Shown: piece after piece, positions 42,394 through 51,546 of the stretch
Position numbering within the stretch: the stretch's first letter is position 1
Layout: each line of letters starts with the position of its first letter
DNA from: Bacillota bacterium
Lineage (GTDB): Bacteria; Bacillota; Sulfobacillia; JACIYH01
DNA length: 64,000 nucleotides
Reading direction: 5' to 3'
Assembly (NCBI GenBank): GCA_030019365.1
Contig: JASEFA010000002.1
Location: 183,525 to 247,524, forward strand
Program-made: the position numbers and the translations under genes
The notes under the pieces: generated by a model
The model's input: only the letters and a program-made list of their open reading frames with translations
Told to the model about the DNA's origin: nothing
The model's database searches: none

Positions 42394-42846
42394 GTGAAAT
42401 ACGCGTCCTTTGGTCGCAGGCTGGTGGCCTACATCCTCGACGGCATCATCGTCGATGTAGCCCTGGTCATCGTGGCCTCTGTTCTGGCAGGTGTGGGCCT
42501 TGCCGGAGGGGCCTCACCCGAAAGCATCAAGCAGACGACGGCCATCATCGGCTTACTCCTGGGTCTCACCTATGCAACCCTGTTCACCGGGCTTCTCGGC
42601 CAGACGCCCGGGAAGATGGCCCTGGGCATCAAGGTGGTGGGCCCCGGCGGCGGGCCGCCCGGCATCGGACGGGCTTTCCTGCGCGAGGTGATCGGGAAGT
42701 TCCTGTCAGGCCTGATCCTGTTGCTCGGCTATCTGTGGATGCTCTGGGACGCCAAGAAGCAGTGCTGGCACGACAGGCTGGCCGACACCGTGGTGGTCCT
42801 CACCGAGAAGGCCGACGCCCAATGTTACCCATCATGCCAGCCATGA
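42394..42846 (+). CDS. RDD-family membrane protein
   Basis: The 150-residue protein has the RDD pattern: FGRRLVAYILDGIIVDVALV (the arginine and two aspartates at helix 1), a second helix (IIGLLLGLTYATLFTGLLGQ), TPGKMALGIKVV and a third helix before AKKQCWHDRLADTVVV. RDD proteins are small membrane proteins of mostly unknown role, some linked to ion or sodium tolerance. The start codon is a GTG behind AAGGGGGG. The short cysteine-containing tail is not part of the family. Confidence 0.88.
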   Translation: MKYASFGRRLVAYILDGIIVDVALVIVASVLAGVGLAGGASPESIKQTTAIIGLLLGLTYATLFTGLLGQTPGKMALGIKVVGPGGGPPGIGRAFLREVIGKFLSGLILLLGYLWMLWDAKKQCWHDRLADTVVVLTEKADAQCYPSCQP

Positions 42847-43075
42847 CGCCGCCCATGACGCCGCGCGCACCGGCTGTGATGGCTGATGCCGTCGCGCGCG
42901 GCCGCGCCCGATAAGCACACCAACTGCGACCGATAATCACGGCTACCCGCCCGGTTTGCCAATACACGCGCGCAGCTCCGGGCCGATGACACCGCAACGC
43001 CCGCACGGCAATGCAAGCCCCACGCGCCCGCCCACCAGTTCGGGCCCCGGCGCCTTCGGGAAGAAGGAGCGTGGG

Positions 43076-43350
43076 GGCAGGTTATCCACAGGCGGCGAGG
43101 ATTTCATCGCTCCAGCCCAAATCAAGCGGCGATTTTCTCGCCACCTCGGCGGAGTGTGCCAGGTCTTTGGACGCAGACGCGTAAACTCCTGCCAGATTCT
43201 CGACCCGGATGCAGCAGCGGTGCCCCCGACACGGGCGCAGGACGCATCGGTGTGGACATAAGCCCCTGCCGTCCCGATTATGTTGCAGTCTGGGCCGTTT
43301 GCCTGGCGGCGGGCCACCACACTGGACATCTTTTCACCACTTCCTCGCCC
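43076..43350 (+). repeat. Intergenic structured repeat element, copy A
   Basis: This 275-base element has a diverged, opposite-orientation relative at 57406-57616. Shared blocks, in order, are GGCAGGTTATCCACAGG-x-GGCGAGGATTT (only one base differs), TTTTCTCGCCA 28 bases later in both copies, GACATAAG-N14-ATTATGT with equal spacing, and a final CTGGACA-TTTTCACC-x-CTTCCTCG. GGCGAG/CTCGCC and ACATAA/TTATGT form hairpins while the loops differ. Elsewhere in 42847-43430 no gene is supported. It may be a miniature mobile element or a structured RNA. Confidence 0.7.
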
Positions 43351-43374
43351 GAGAAGCGGCGAAGAAATGTCCAG
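43322..43374. repeat. Imperfect inverted repeat at the end of copy A
   Basis: CTGGACATCTTTTCACCACT followed by TCCTCG is mirrored by CGAGAAGCGGCGAAGAAATG followed by TCCAG, giving arms of about 25 bases with a few mismatches. The right arm repeats the element end in reverse, as in tail-to-tail copies or the multiple terminal repeats of some insertion sequences. Confidence 0.6.
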
Positions 43375-43430
43375 AGCCAGCCGAAGGAAGTGGCCCCAAA
43401 CCTAGCAGAGGAATGGTCCCGGCCCCGGTA

Positions 43431-44390
43431 TCAGGAGAGGAGAAGCTGGCCGCCCGAGGCCACCAGCCGGTCATCCAGGTAGAGATCGGGGCGGAGCATG
43501 ACCACGTCGATGTGCACACCGGCCTTCGTGTTCCCCCCGAAGGTGGAGTTGTCGCCGAGGGCCAGGTGCACAGTCCCGTAGATCTTCTCATCTTCGAGCA
43601 CGATGCCGGACACCCGGGCTTTGTCGTTGGTACCCACGCCCAGCTCGGCTACGTTCCTGGCCTCCGGGGCATTCCCCAGGAGTTCCAGCAGCCTGGCACC
43701 CACCGGTCCCTCGGCCGCTGCCAGCATCCCCTTGTGGATCACCAGGCGCACAGGCTCCTGCACCTTGCCCATGCCGGCAATGGATCCGTCCACCACCACC
43801 TCGCCCTCCGCCGTCCCCTCCAGCGGGGCAATGTAGGCTTCCCCGGAGGGAAGGTTGCCCGATTCACCCTTCTCCCGGTAAAGACCGGTGCTGGCCACCG
43901 CCTTCCTGCCTTCGAGAGACATCCGCAGCTCCCAGCCGGGTCCCGCCACGCGGGCGGTGCCGGCCGCCGTCAACATGCTGGCCACCCGCCGGCTGCGCTC
44001 AGCCACCGCCTCGTAGTCGGCGGAGACGGCCCCGGTGAAGAACATCTCCCGGGTGATGCCGGGCATGGTGGCGATCCTGGCCCCGGCCCGGCTGGCGGCC
44101 AGCCTGGCCTGCGTGTGAGTCAGGGAGAACTGGGTGGGACACACCACCACGTCGGCACACTTCATGGCCTCGGCTACCGGGGCCGGCGGCTCGGCCCCGT
44201 GCCTGCCCGTGGGGGCCATCAGCAGCAGAAGAGCCCGGGCGCCCACCTGCCCACCGGCATCGAACAGCGCCTCACCGATCTCCCGGGTGGGGTTGTCCGT
44301 CACCACCAGCAGGGCTTCCCCTTCCCGCAATCCCATGCACGTGCGCAGGAGTCGCGCACCTACCTGGACCAGCGACATCCCCCTCACCAT
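43431..44390 (-). CDS. M29-family aminopeptidase-like protein
   Basis: The protein of about 319 residues has a C-terminal metal-binding region like thermophilic aminopeptidases of family M29: NVAELGVGTNDKA, EDEKIYGTVHLALGDNSTFG and NTKAGVHIDVVMLRPDLYLD, with Glu, Glu, His and Asp ligands. The N-terminal half (LLVVTDNPTREIGEALFDAG) is less conserved. Related sequences also include ring-cleaving dioxygenases of the 2,5-dihydroxypyridine type, so peptidase activity is not certain. The start is the ATG at 44390 or 44378. It is the last gene of the racemase-PucR-Dpp operon. Confidence 0.8.
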   Translation of the reverse strand: MVRGMSLVQVGARLLRTCMGLREGEALLVVTDNPTREIGEALFDAGGQVGARALLLLMAPTGRHGAEPPAPVAEAMKCADVVVCPTQFSLTHTQARLAASRAGARIATMPGITREMFFTGAVSADYEAVAERSRRVASMLTAAGTARVAGPGWELRMSLEGRKAVASTGLYREKGESGNLPSGEAYIAPLEGTAEGEVVVDGSIAGMGKVQEPVRLVIHKGMLAAAEGPVGARLLELLGNAPEARNVAELGVGTNDKARVSGIVLEDEKIYGTVHLALGDNSTFGGNTKAGVHIDVVMLRPDLYLDDRLVASGGQLLLS

Positions 44391-44540
44391 CCCTTCCTGT
44401 ACCTCCGGCCCGGCCAGCCTCCGGCGGGGCAATGATGGCGTCGGCGTAGAGGCCCTCCCCGCGCCGGGTCGGCCCGCTCGCGCCCGCATCCGGCACCGGT
44501 CCCCCGCAGGCCACGGGCGGGCGCACGGCCCGGCGCGGTG

Positions 44541-45221
44541 TCAGGACAGCAGTTCGGCCAGGGTGCGGGCCAGCAGGGTGCGCGGCAGGATGACCGGAGC
44601 CCCCGCTACGTCGCGAACTTCCTTCTTCATGGCCACGGTGAAGCCGATGCAATCCAGCACCACCAGCTCGGCGCCCCAACCACGCAGGGACGCCGCCGCC
44701 TCCCTGATGCGGTCGGCCTCCCCGTAGGGCGATGCCGCTTCAACCCGGAGTTCGGCGCCCAGTCCCTGCCAGCGCGCCACGCCCTGGTCCACCTGTTCCG
44801 CCGCCGGCACCAGCACCCCCAGCCGCCTGCCCCCGGCCAGCGCGGCAGTGGCGTGATGCAGGACGAGCTGAGGTTCTACCAGCAGCCGGGGAGAGGTCAG
44901 TTCGGGGAACTCCCCCGTGCACAGGAGGACGACCACGCGCGCGCCCTCCTGCACCACCCCGTTGATCTGCTCCTGCATGCGGGCCACGATGTGGTGCTTG
45001 GCCACCTGCACCGATGTACCATCGCGCAACCTGGTCACCAGCACGTAGTCACCGGGACGCGGCGCCATGGCAGCGATCTCCCCGGCCGAGAGCCCGTCCA
45101 GCGCTCCCGCCTGGATAATCTCTATGTCCGGCCCCATAAGGGGCACCATCTCGGGGACCACGTCCGTCCGCGGTGACTGCCCTATGGTGATGGCCCCTAC
45201 CCTGGCACCCACAGACATCAC
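44541..45221 (-). CDS. AroM family protein
   Basis: The 226-residue protein begins VGAITIGQSPRTDVVPEMVP, the AroM signature, and has the two half-domains of an Asp/Glu-racemase-like fold with cysteines in VVLLCTGEFPEL and VVLDCIGFTVAM. AroM was named from its Escherichia coli position near aroL but has no established function. Racemase-like cysteine pairs suggest an isomerase or hydrolase. The neighbours are peptide and amino-acid genes. The start is ATG-ATG behind GAGGTG. Confidence 0.85.
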   Translation of the reverse strand: MMSVGARVGAITIGQSPRTDVVPEMVPLMGPDIEIIQAGALDGLSAGEIAAMAPRPGDYVLVTRLRDGTSVQVAKHHIVARMQEQINGVVQEGARVVVLLCTGEFPELTSPRLLVEPQLVLHHATAALAGGRRLGVLVPAAEQVDQGVARWQGLGAELRVEAASPYGEADRIREAAASLRGWGAELVVLDCIGFTVAMKKEVRDVAGAPVILPRTLLARTLAELLS

Positions 45222-45391
45222 CTCACTTGCACGCCCGCCGCCTGGCTCACGCGCGCGTCCGTAGCGCCGCGGTCACCGGCACTGCGGCCCCTCCGTTCCC
45301 AGCCAAGCTGTGCACCGCACCGCCACCCCCCGCGCCATCAGCGCCGCCAGGGCCTGTCAGGGCACACCCCCCAGGGCGGTACTCGCCCGCG

Positions 45392-46333
45392 TTAAGGGGT
45401 GTGGCGGCCCATGGTCTGGAGATGGGTCAGGGGACCATACAGGTCCACCAGGCGGCGGAACTCATCGGGGTCGTAGAAGCGGCACTTCCCTGCCCCGTAG
45501 GCCTTGGCCACCTCCAGGCAGAAGCGCACCGCGCTTTCCACGTCGTCGAGGTGGGAAGCGCCTGTTCCGCAGCCCGGTACGGGCACTTCCGTGGTGATGG
45601 CCACCCCCACCACCGGCGCCGGCGTGGCGGTGGCGGGTTGCATGATGCTGTTAAGGTGGAAGACCCCGTTACCGTACGGGGTGATGTCCTGGGTGGTGAT
45701 GGCGAAGACGGCCGGCAGGCGGCCGGTCACGGTCTGCATGATGTCCAGCAGGTCCTCGCTCACCCGCAGGATGTAGCCCTCCTTCACCGTGGGGGAGATG
45801 GCGAAGCCCCGCACGTTGATGATGCGGTTACCCTTGGTGGTGTCCACGGAGAGGATGGCCTCCATGGCCGGGTCCACCTCGTAGCGGTTCATCGCGGCCA
45901 TGTCCACGGGTGACCCCATGAAGGGCACGGGGTCGTGGGGCTGGGTGGGCGCATCGGGGCAGATGTGCGTCGAGACGGTCACGTCCCCGGGGAGGAGGTC
46001 TCCCTTCTGGCGCATAGTACCAAGTTTCAGGGCACAGGAAACGGCCGTCAGGGTGCCATCCCCGTCGGAGACAAACCCGATGCGCTCGGGACGCGCGCCC
46101 AGGCCACCCAGGCGGCCCACGATCCCCAGGGTGGGCGCGTCGCCTCCCGCCCGCCGGCCCCTGGTTCCCGGGATCACCGCCTTCACGAAGTCGGTCTTCC
46201 CCTTCTCTCCCCGGATGGTGGTGACGGTGACATCTTCCACCCCGTGGGCGCGGAGGAAGTCCGCCACCTGGGCGCCGTCCACCCGGGCGCTGTCCAGCAA
46301 CTCAAAGGCATCGATCACCTGACGCCACGGCAT
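45392..46333 (-). CDS. DUF1177 family protein
   Basis: The 313-residue protein matches DUF1177 by its start (MPWRQVIDAFELLDSARVDG), by LGIVGRLGGLGARPERIGFV, by VSTHICPDAPTQPHDPVPFM and by a cysteine-glycine motif VPVPGCGTGASHLDD. The His, Asp and Glu spread resembles a metal-dependent hydrolase, but no activity is known. DUF1177 genes commonly sit beside AroM and peptide transporter genes, as here. The ATG at 46333 is chosen because upstream codons fall in a GC-rich low-complexity spacer (46340-46460). Confidence 0.85.
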   Translation of the reverse strand: MPWRQVIDAFELLDSARVDGAQVADFLRAHGVEDVTVTTIRGEKGKTDFVKAVIPGTRGRRAGGDAPTLGIVGRLGGLGARPERIGFVSDGDGTLTAVSCALKLGTMRQKGDLLPGDVTVSTHICPDAPTQPHDPVPFMGSPVDMAAMNRYEVDPAMEAILSVDTTKGNRIINVRGFAISPTVKEGYILRVSEDLLDIMQTVTGRLPAVFAITTQDITPYGNGVFHLNSIMQPATATPAPVVGVAITTEVPVPGCGTGASHLDDVESAVRFCLEVAKAYGAGKCRFYDPDEFRRLVDLYGPLTHLQTMGRHTP

Positions 46334-46463
46334 ACTCGTCACCTCCACGTCGTCGCCCCGCCCGCGCAGGCCCGCCCCGCGCACCCCGGGCAGCTCCGCG
46401 GCCGCCCCGCGCACCCCGCGCCAGCCCCGCCAGCAGCCCCGCGCTCCCCGGGCAGGCCCAGCC

Positions 46464-47675
46464 CTAGAACACGTACTTCACGATCTCCTTACCGACAGCC
46501 TGCTCGAGGGGCCGCATCAGCTCGGGGTCGCGCATCCCGGCCCCCAGGATGAGGCGCTGGCGCGGCACCCACACGACCGCCACCTCTTTGCCCACAGCGA
46601 CCTCCGCCGACGAGAGCGGCAGGCCCGAGGAGAGGTCGATGGTGGCGAGCAGGTCGGGGAAGGTCGCCAGCCGCTCGCCTGGCCCCTCGCCCATCGCCCC
46701 GCGCGGCGGCTCACCATCCCGCTCCGTCGCTTGCCCGCGGGGCGGCTCACCCGGGCGCTCCGCTGCCTGCTCGCCCGGGTGCTGCCTCCGCCGCCCCGCC
46801 AGGCGTTCGCAGACGGCGTACTCGTTCCAGAAGTAAAGTTCCAGGGCCGGACCGGCTGAGGGCTGGACGACCACCCGGCCCACGTCGAAGCCCCCCGTGG
46901 TCTGCAACTGCACGTCGGTGACCTGGCCCGTGCCCAGCACCTCACCCCCCAGGACCCCGCAGGCGGCCTCCACCATGGCCATGGGGCCGCGGCCCCGCGC
47001 CTGCAGCATGGCCCGGCCCACGGACAGCACCTGCTGGATGGCGCCCACCGCAGCGTGCTCGCGGGCGTAGGAGGCGCTCACGGGGTTGCGGGCCACCGCC
47101 ACCATGCCCCCCGCCTGCACCGAGGCCTGCCGCACCAGAGCCGCAGCCCGCTCCAGGTTTCCCCGCACCACCACCTCCACGTACGTGCCCGCCCGCGGGT
47201 CGCCGCCCACGGCCGCCTGCCGGGATACGTACCCGGGTACCCGGTGGAGGCCGATGGACCCCATCACCCCGGTGGGATGGGCCCGGCCGTTACAGGGCGC
47301 GTCCACCACGGGGATGCCGAGCACGGCTGCCTGCAGCCACCCGTTCACGGCCGCCAGGCCCCCGCATTCGTTGGTGATCAGGCCTTCCACGGTGGTCTCC
47401 CTGACCAGGAGCTCCACCGCTCTCACGTAATGTACCGGCAGGGCCTTCGCCGTCCTGGCCGCGGGAGCCCCCACCGCCGAGGCCGTCACCAGCACCGCCT
47501 GGGGTGGAAGGTCGTCCACGTCCACCAGTTCGGGTTCGCCCATGTCCACGGCCAGGAGGGCGTTACGCCGCCCCTCGGCCATGGAGCCGCCGCCTCCTCC
47601 CCCCAGCACCGCTCCTCCCAGGACGGCTGCCTCTACCGCATGCCGATCCAGCCGCATCCGGCTCACATGCCCCAC
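46464..47675 (-). CDS. DUF917 family protein with low-complexity insert
   Basis: The 403-residue protein has the DUF917 landmarks AAVLGGAVLGGGGGGS, LITNECGGLAAVNGWLQAAV, VVDAPCNGRAHPTGVMGSIG and a C-terminal VVWVPRQRLILGAGMRDPEL. DUF917 genes are often near hydantoinase genes, but function is unproven. About 45 residues of repetitive Pro/Gly/Arg/Glu sequence (around GEPPRG) are inserted before the C-terminal domain; the DNA there is a short tandem array. The start may be at 47675 or at the methionine six codons later. It ends 130 bases before DUF1177. Confidence 0.85.
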   Translation of the reverse strand: MGHVSRMRLDRHAVEAAVLGGAVLGGGGGGSMAEGRRNALLAVDMGEPELVDVDDLPPQAVLVTASAVGAPAARTAKALPVHYVRAVELLVRETTVEGLITNECGGLAAVNGWLQAAVLGIPVVDAPCNGRAHPTGVMGSIGLHRVPGYVSRQAAVGGDPRAGTYVEVVVRGNLERAAALVRQASVQAGGMVAVARNPVSASYAREHAAVGAIQQVLSVGRAMLQARGRGPMAMVEAACGVLGGEVLGTGQVTDVQLQTTGGFDVGRVVVQPSAGPALELYFWNEYAVCERLAGRRRQHPGEQAAERPGEPPRGQATERDGEPPRGAMGEGPGERLATFPDLLATIDLSSGLPLSSAEVAVGKEVAVVWVPRQRLILGAGMRDPELMRPLEQAVGKEIVKYVF

Positions 47676-47691
47676 CTCACGACAGGCAGCC

Positions 47692-48960
47692 TCACGCGGT
47701 CAGCTCCCAGTATCTCAGTAAGGCTGTAGCGTACACGCAGGTAGCGTCGACCAGATCTGCAATTGCCACCCGTTCGTCCACGGCGTGGATGGTCTCGAGG
47801 TGTGCCGGGCCGTACTGCAGGGTGGGAATGCCGAAACGCCGGAAGTGCCGGGCGTCACTGGATGCCCACTGGAGGATGGGTTGAGCCTCGGCGCCTTTCA
47901 CCAGGCGTATCCCCTCCAGCACGGCCTGCACGATCAGCTCCTCCGGAGCGGTGAAGCTGGCGGTTCCTCCCCGCAGTAACCTCACCTCTACCCGGTCGCC
48001 ACCAGGAACCCGGCCCGCCAGGAGCGCCCGCACCCTGCGCAGGAGGTCAGCGGGCTCAACGCCGAAGGGCAGGCGACAGTCAACGTGCAGGACGCACTGG
48101 TCTGGCACCATGTTGATCTTGCGCCCGCCCTGGATCACCCCCACGTTGACGGAAATGTGGTCGAGAAGCTGCGCATACCGCCCCTCGCCGGCCCTCATCA
48201 TCCACTCCGCCGAAGAGCGGACGAGGGGTTCCACATCCGGCGGGAGCCACACCTCCAGGTGCCACACGTCCTGCAGGGCCAGGACCACCCGGGATGCCGT
48301 CACTATGGCATTATCGCCTCCCAGAGGGGCAGTGCTACCGTGGGCCGCCTTTCCCGCCACCGTAATCTCCAGCCAGCACGAACCCTTCTGCCCAACTGTG
48401 GGATTGAGAGGGGGGCTTGGCTCGCCGATAAGACAGGCGTCCCCTCGTATGAGGCCTTGCTCAAGGAGCCAGGCTGCACCCTCCGCCCCGCCCGTTTCTT
48501 CGTCACCCACGATGGCCACCGTCAGGGGTCCCGGCAGGGTCGGGATGACCTCACGCACCAGGGTGCTGGCGAAGAGCATGGCTGCCAGGCCGCCCTTCAT
48601 ATCGCTGGCCCCGCGGCCGCGGACCTCACCATCCACCACATCCCCGCAAAAGGGCGGAAACGACCACCCGGAAGGGTCCCCGGCCGGCACCGTGTCGGAG
48701 TGGCCGCACAAGATGACGTGCCCGCCCTGCCCGCCGGCGGTAGTTGCCACCAGGCTCACCGCGCCGCGAGAGGGCTCGTGCCAGTGGGGGTCCCAGTCGT
48801 GCGCCCTGAGGTAGTCGACTACGAACGTCGATATCTCGGTCGTATCACCGGGCGGGTTCTCGCTGCGAATCCTGATGAGACGCTGTGCCAGGTCTACCAG
48901 CTCACCCTGCCGTTGGGCTACGGTGCCCCTCACCCTGTGAACGATATCGTGGCGCCACAC
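47692..48960 (-). CDS. M20-family metallopeptidase (ArgE/DapE/ACY1 type)
   Basis: The 422-residue enzyme has all the di-zinc ligands of M20 hydrolases: the His in CGHSDTVP, the Asp in GASDMKGG, the Glu-Glu in DEETGG, the Glu in GEPS, and the late His in ETIHAVDERV. A dimerisation domain lies between (HGSTAPLGGDNAIVTAS). Such enzymes release amino acids from N-acyl or carbamoyl amino acids and dipeptides. Cofactor and substrate are not determined. It follows the substrate-binding protein gene by 27 bases and likely processes the imported substrate. Confidence 0.9.
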   Translation of the reverse strand: MWRHDIVHRVRGTVAQRQGELVDLAQRLIRIRSENPPGDTTEISTFVVDYLRAHDWDPHWHEPSRGAVSLVATTAGGQGGHVILCGHSDTVPAGDPSGWSFPPFCGDVVDGEVRGRGASDMKGGLAAMLFASTLVREVIPTLPGPLTVAIVGDEETGGAEGAAWLLEQGLIRGDACLIGEPSPPLNPTVGQKGSCWLEITVAGKAAHGSTAPLGGDNAIVTASRVVLALQDVWHLEVWLPPDVEPLVRSSAEWMMRAGEGRYAQLLDHISVNVGVIQGGRKINMVPDQCVLHVDCRLPFGVEPADLLRRVRALLAGRVPGGDRVEVRLLRGGTASFTAPEELIVQAVLEGIRLVKGAEAQPILQWASSDARHFRRFGIPTLQYGPAHLETIHAVDERVAIADLVDATCVYATALLRYWELTA

Positions 48961-48987
48961 AGCACGAGCCCTCCCCGTCGCCGTTTC

Positions 48988-50565
48988 TCACTTCTTGTCG
49001 AGGGGATAGAATCTGATCAGTTCGTCGGGGTAGAACATATACCCGGTTACGTTATCCCTCACACCCACGATACGGGCGTACTCGTAGAGGAATACCCAGG
49101 GCGCTTCCCGCACAATGATCTCCTGCGCTTCCCGGTACAGCGGAGCTCGCCTAGCGGGATCGGTCTCCGCCATGGCCTTCTCCAGCAACTCGTCCACGCG
49201 CGGGTTGCTGTAGCCGATATAGTTGCTCGACCCCTTACCATAGAGCAGGAATCCCAGGTGGTATCCGGGATCGTTTACGAACGAAGTCCACTTGGAGATA
49301 TACGCGGTGAGCTTGCGCTGCCTCATGAGCTCCAGGAACTGCGCGCGGGCCGTGCGCTGGATGTTCATCTTGACGCCGATCTTGGCCAGCTCGGCCTGGA
49401 TGAGAACGGCGTCCTCCTCCCAGTCGGCAAACCCCGAGCCGAGCGTGAAGTCGAATTCGAACCCCTTCTCATACCCCGCTTCCTTGAGCAGCCTCCTGGC
49501 CTCTTCCAGGTCGTGCCGGTAGTTCCAGGCGTCGGGGTAGCTCATGGGCATGCCGCTCGGGCAGGGGCTCTTCAGTTGCTTGGCCTGCCCGTACATCACC
49601 TTCTGGATCAGGTCTTCGTACGGAACTGCATAAGATATGGCCTGGCGCACCTTCACGTTGTCGAATGGCTTCACACTGTGGTTCATACCAAAGTACAGGA
49701 TGCGGACGCTGGGGTCGGAGTGCACCTTCACACCCTGAGCCGACCTGAGCTCCACCGCGTCCTTGGGCGGAATCTCCACCGCCAGGTCCACATCGCCGTT
49801 CTTCAGCATCATGATGCGGTTGGATGCTTCGGCGATGAACTTCATGATGATCCGATCGACCTTGGGCCGGCCCTCCCAGTAATCCTTGTTAGCCACCAAC
49901 ACGGCCTCGGAAGCCGGATTCCAACTCTCGAGCTTGAAGGGCCCTGACCCGGCGGTGTTCGAGGCCAGCCACTTGTCTCCCTTCTCCTGCACCACCTTGG
50001 GGTCCGCGATGGAAAACACGTACATGGCGATAATCTGCAGGAACAGAGGATTGGGCCGCGTCAATGTGATTTGCACGGTATTGGGGTCCAGGACCTTGAA
50101 CTGCGACATGTCGATCGAGGCAGTGTTGACCAGGAACTGGCCGGCACCCGTCTTGGCCACCCGTTCGAAGCTGAATTTCACCGCCTCGGCATCCAGCGGG
50201 TTGCCGCTGTGGAACTTCACTCCCTTGCGCAGGTGGAAGGTGTAGGTCTTGCCGTCAGGCGACACATCCCACTTCTCGGCCAGCATGGGCTGGATCTTGT
50301 CTGTGGCGCCCGCCTGCCGGCCATCGGGCAGGTCCTTCTTACCGTACGTGACCAGCTGATCGTAGCAGGCCAGCACCATGGTGTCCGATGTCAGGTCATT
50401 GGCCAGAGACGGATCCAGCGTCTGGCCGCCCTCGCTGTATGCGAGTACCACCACCTTTTCCTTCGCCTGCTCCGGTGCCTGACCGCCAGCACATCCCCCC
50501 ACCGCGGTGACAGCCAGCGCCACGGACAGCAGCACACCCAGTAGACTCATCACCCTTGCGCTCAT
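48988..50565 (-). CDS. Peptide/nickel-type ABC transporter substrate-binding lipoprotein (family 5)
   Basis: The 525-residue protein has a signal peptide ending in the lipobox VGGCAG and the family-5 pattern: GGQTLDPSLANDLTSDTMVL, FHLRKGVKFHSGNPLDAEAV, AVPYEDLIQKVMYGQAKQLK and ALIQAELAKIGVKMNIQRTA. It binds oligopeptides or similar ligands outside the cell. The start at 50565 gives a normal signal peptide; the longer frame to 50637 does not. Its permease genes lie directly upstream, but no ATPase gene is in the window. Confidence 0.92.
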   Translation of the reverse strand: MSARVMSLLGVLLSVALAVTAVGGCAGGQAPEQAKEKVVVLAYSEGGQTLDPSLANDLTSDTMVLACYDQLVTYGKKDLPDGRQAGATDKIQPMLAEKWDVSPDGKTYTFHLRKGVKFHSGNPLDAEAVKFSFERVAKTGAGQFLVNTASIDMSQFKVLDPNTVQITLTRPNPLFLQIIAMYVFSIADPKVVQEKGDKWLASNTAGSGPFKLESWNPASEAVLVANKDYWEGRPKVDRIIMKFIAEASNRIMMLKNGDVDLAVEIPPKDAVELRSAQGVKVHSDPSVRILYFGMNHSVKPFDNVKVRQAISYAVPYEDLIQKVMYGQAKQLKSPCPSGMPMSYPDAWNYRHDLEEARRLLKEAGYEKGFEFDFTLGSGFADWEEDAVLIQAELAKIGVKMNIQRTARAQFLELMRQRKLTAYISKWTSFVNDPGYHLGFLLYGKGSSNYIGYSNPRVDELLEKAMAETDPARRAPLYREAQEIIVREAPWVFLYEYARIVGVRDNVTGYMFYPDELIRFYPLDKK

Positions 50566-50652
50566 GAGAATCCCCCCTTCTCTTACTTGCCTGCTCTCCC
50601 GGGATGGAACTCGCGTCTCCGTGCCGCCGGGGACCACCCCCTCCTCACCCCT

Positions 50653-51510
50653 TCAGAACCTGAGGCGCGGGTCGAGCATGTCCCGCAACCCGTCCCCCAG
50701 CAGGTTGAATCCCAGCACTGCGCTGGCGATGGCCAGCCCGGGGAAAGTGACCATCCACCACTGCCCGGAGACGATGAACTCCCGTCCCTCGGAAATCATG
50801 GCACCCCACTCGGCCAGCGGGGGCCGGACCCCCAGGCCAAGAAAGCTGAGGCTGGCGGCGGTGAGGATTGCGAACCCCAGCCCCAGGGTGGCACGCACCA
50901 CGATGGGCGCGAGCGCGTTGGGCAGAAGGTGCCAGAAGAGCACGGTGCGATCGGGATTTCCGAGTGCCCGCGCCGCCTCCGCGAACTCCCTTTCCCGCAA
51001 CGAGAGCACCTGCCCATACACCAGGCGGGCAAACTCGGGCACTCCCACGGTACCCACGGCTATCATGGCGCTGATCAGCCCTGTGCCCAATGCGGTCGAG
51101 ATCGCCATGGCCAGGAGCAGGGACGGAAAAGCGAGGATGACGTCCATTGTCCTCATGATCACCTGCTCCGAGCTCCCCCGATAGTACCCGGCCAGCGCCC
51201 CCAGGGGCAGTCCCACCATCACGGCAATGCCCACAGCTATGAGACCGATGGGAAGCGAGAGCCGGGCTCCGAATACCACCCTGCTCAGAACGTCCCGCCC
51301 GTAGTTGTCAGTTCCGAAAGGGTGAGCCACGGAGGGCGGCTGCAACCGCCGGTCCATGGCTGGCAACAACGGGTCATACGGTGCCAGCACGGGGGCCAGG
51401 ATGGCGGCCACCACCCACGCAGCTACCACCACCCCACCCGCGATCGAGAGGCCGGTGACCCTCAGCTTTCGCTTACGGACCACCTCCTTCACGCCGCTCC
51501 CGTCCTTCAA
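50653..51510 (-). CDS. dppC: Peptide ABC transporter permease DppC
   Basis: The 285-residue membrane protein has an N-terminal cytoplasmic stub, six predicted helices, and the ATPase-contact EAA loop EFAEAARALGNPDRTVLFWH. The motif HPFGTDNYGRDVLSRVVFGA is diagnostic of DppC/OppC. It pairs with DppB 36 bases upstream. The protein would need DppD/DppF-type ATPases encoded elsewhere. Confidence 0.93.
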   Translation of the reverse strand: MKDGSGVKEVVRKRKLRVTGLSIAGGVVVAAWVVAAILAPVLAPYDPLLPAMDRRLQPPSVAHPFGTDNYGRDVLSRVVFGARLSLPIGLIAVGIAVMVGLPLGALAGYYRGSSEQVIMRTMDVILAFPSLLLAMAISTALGTGLISAMIAVGTVGVPEFARLVYGQVLSLREREFAEAARALGNPDRTVLFWHLLPNALAPIVVRATLGLGFAILTAASLSFLGLGVRPPLAEWGAMISEGREFIVSGQWWMVTFPGLAIASAVLGFNLLGDGLRDMLDPRLRF

Positions 51511-51546
51511 CGCCGTCCCTCCCCCCTCACCGCCGCCATCCCGGGT

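Noticed and set aside
48085-49947. A 620-codon plus-strand frame opposite the M20 peptidase and binding-protein genes
   Set aside because: It runs across two well-defined genes on the other strand and shows no family similarity.
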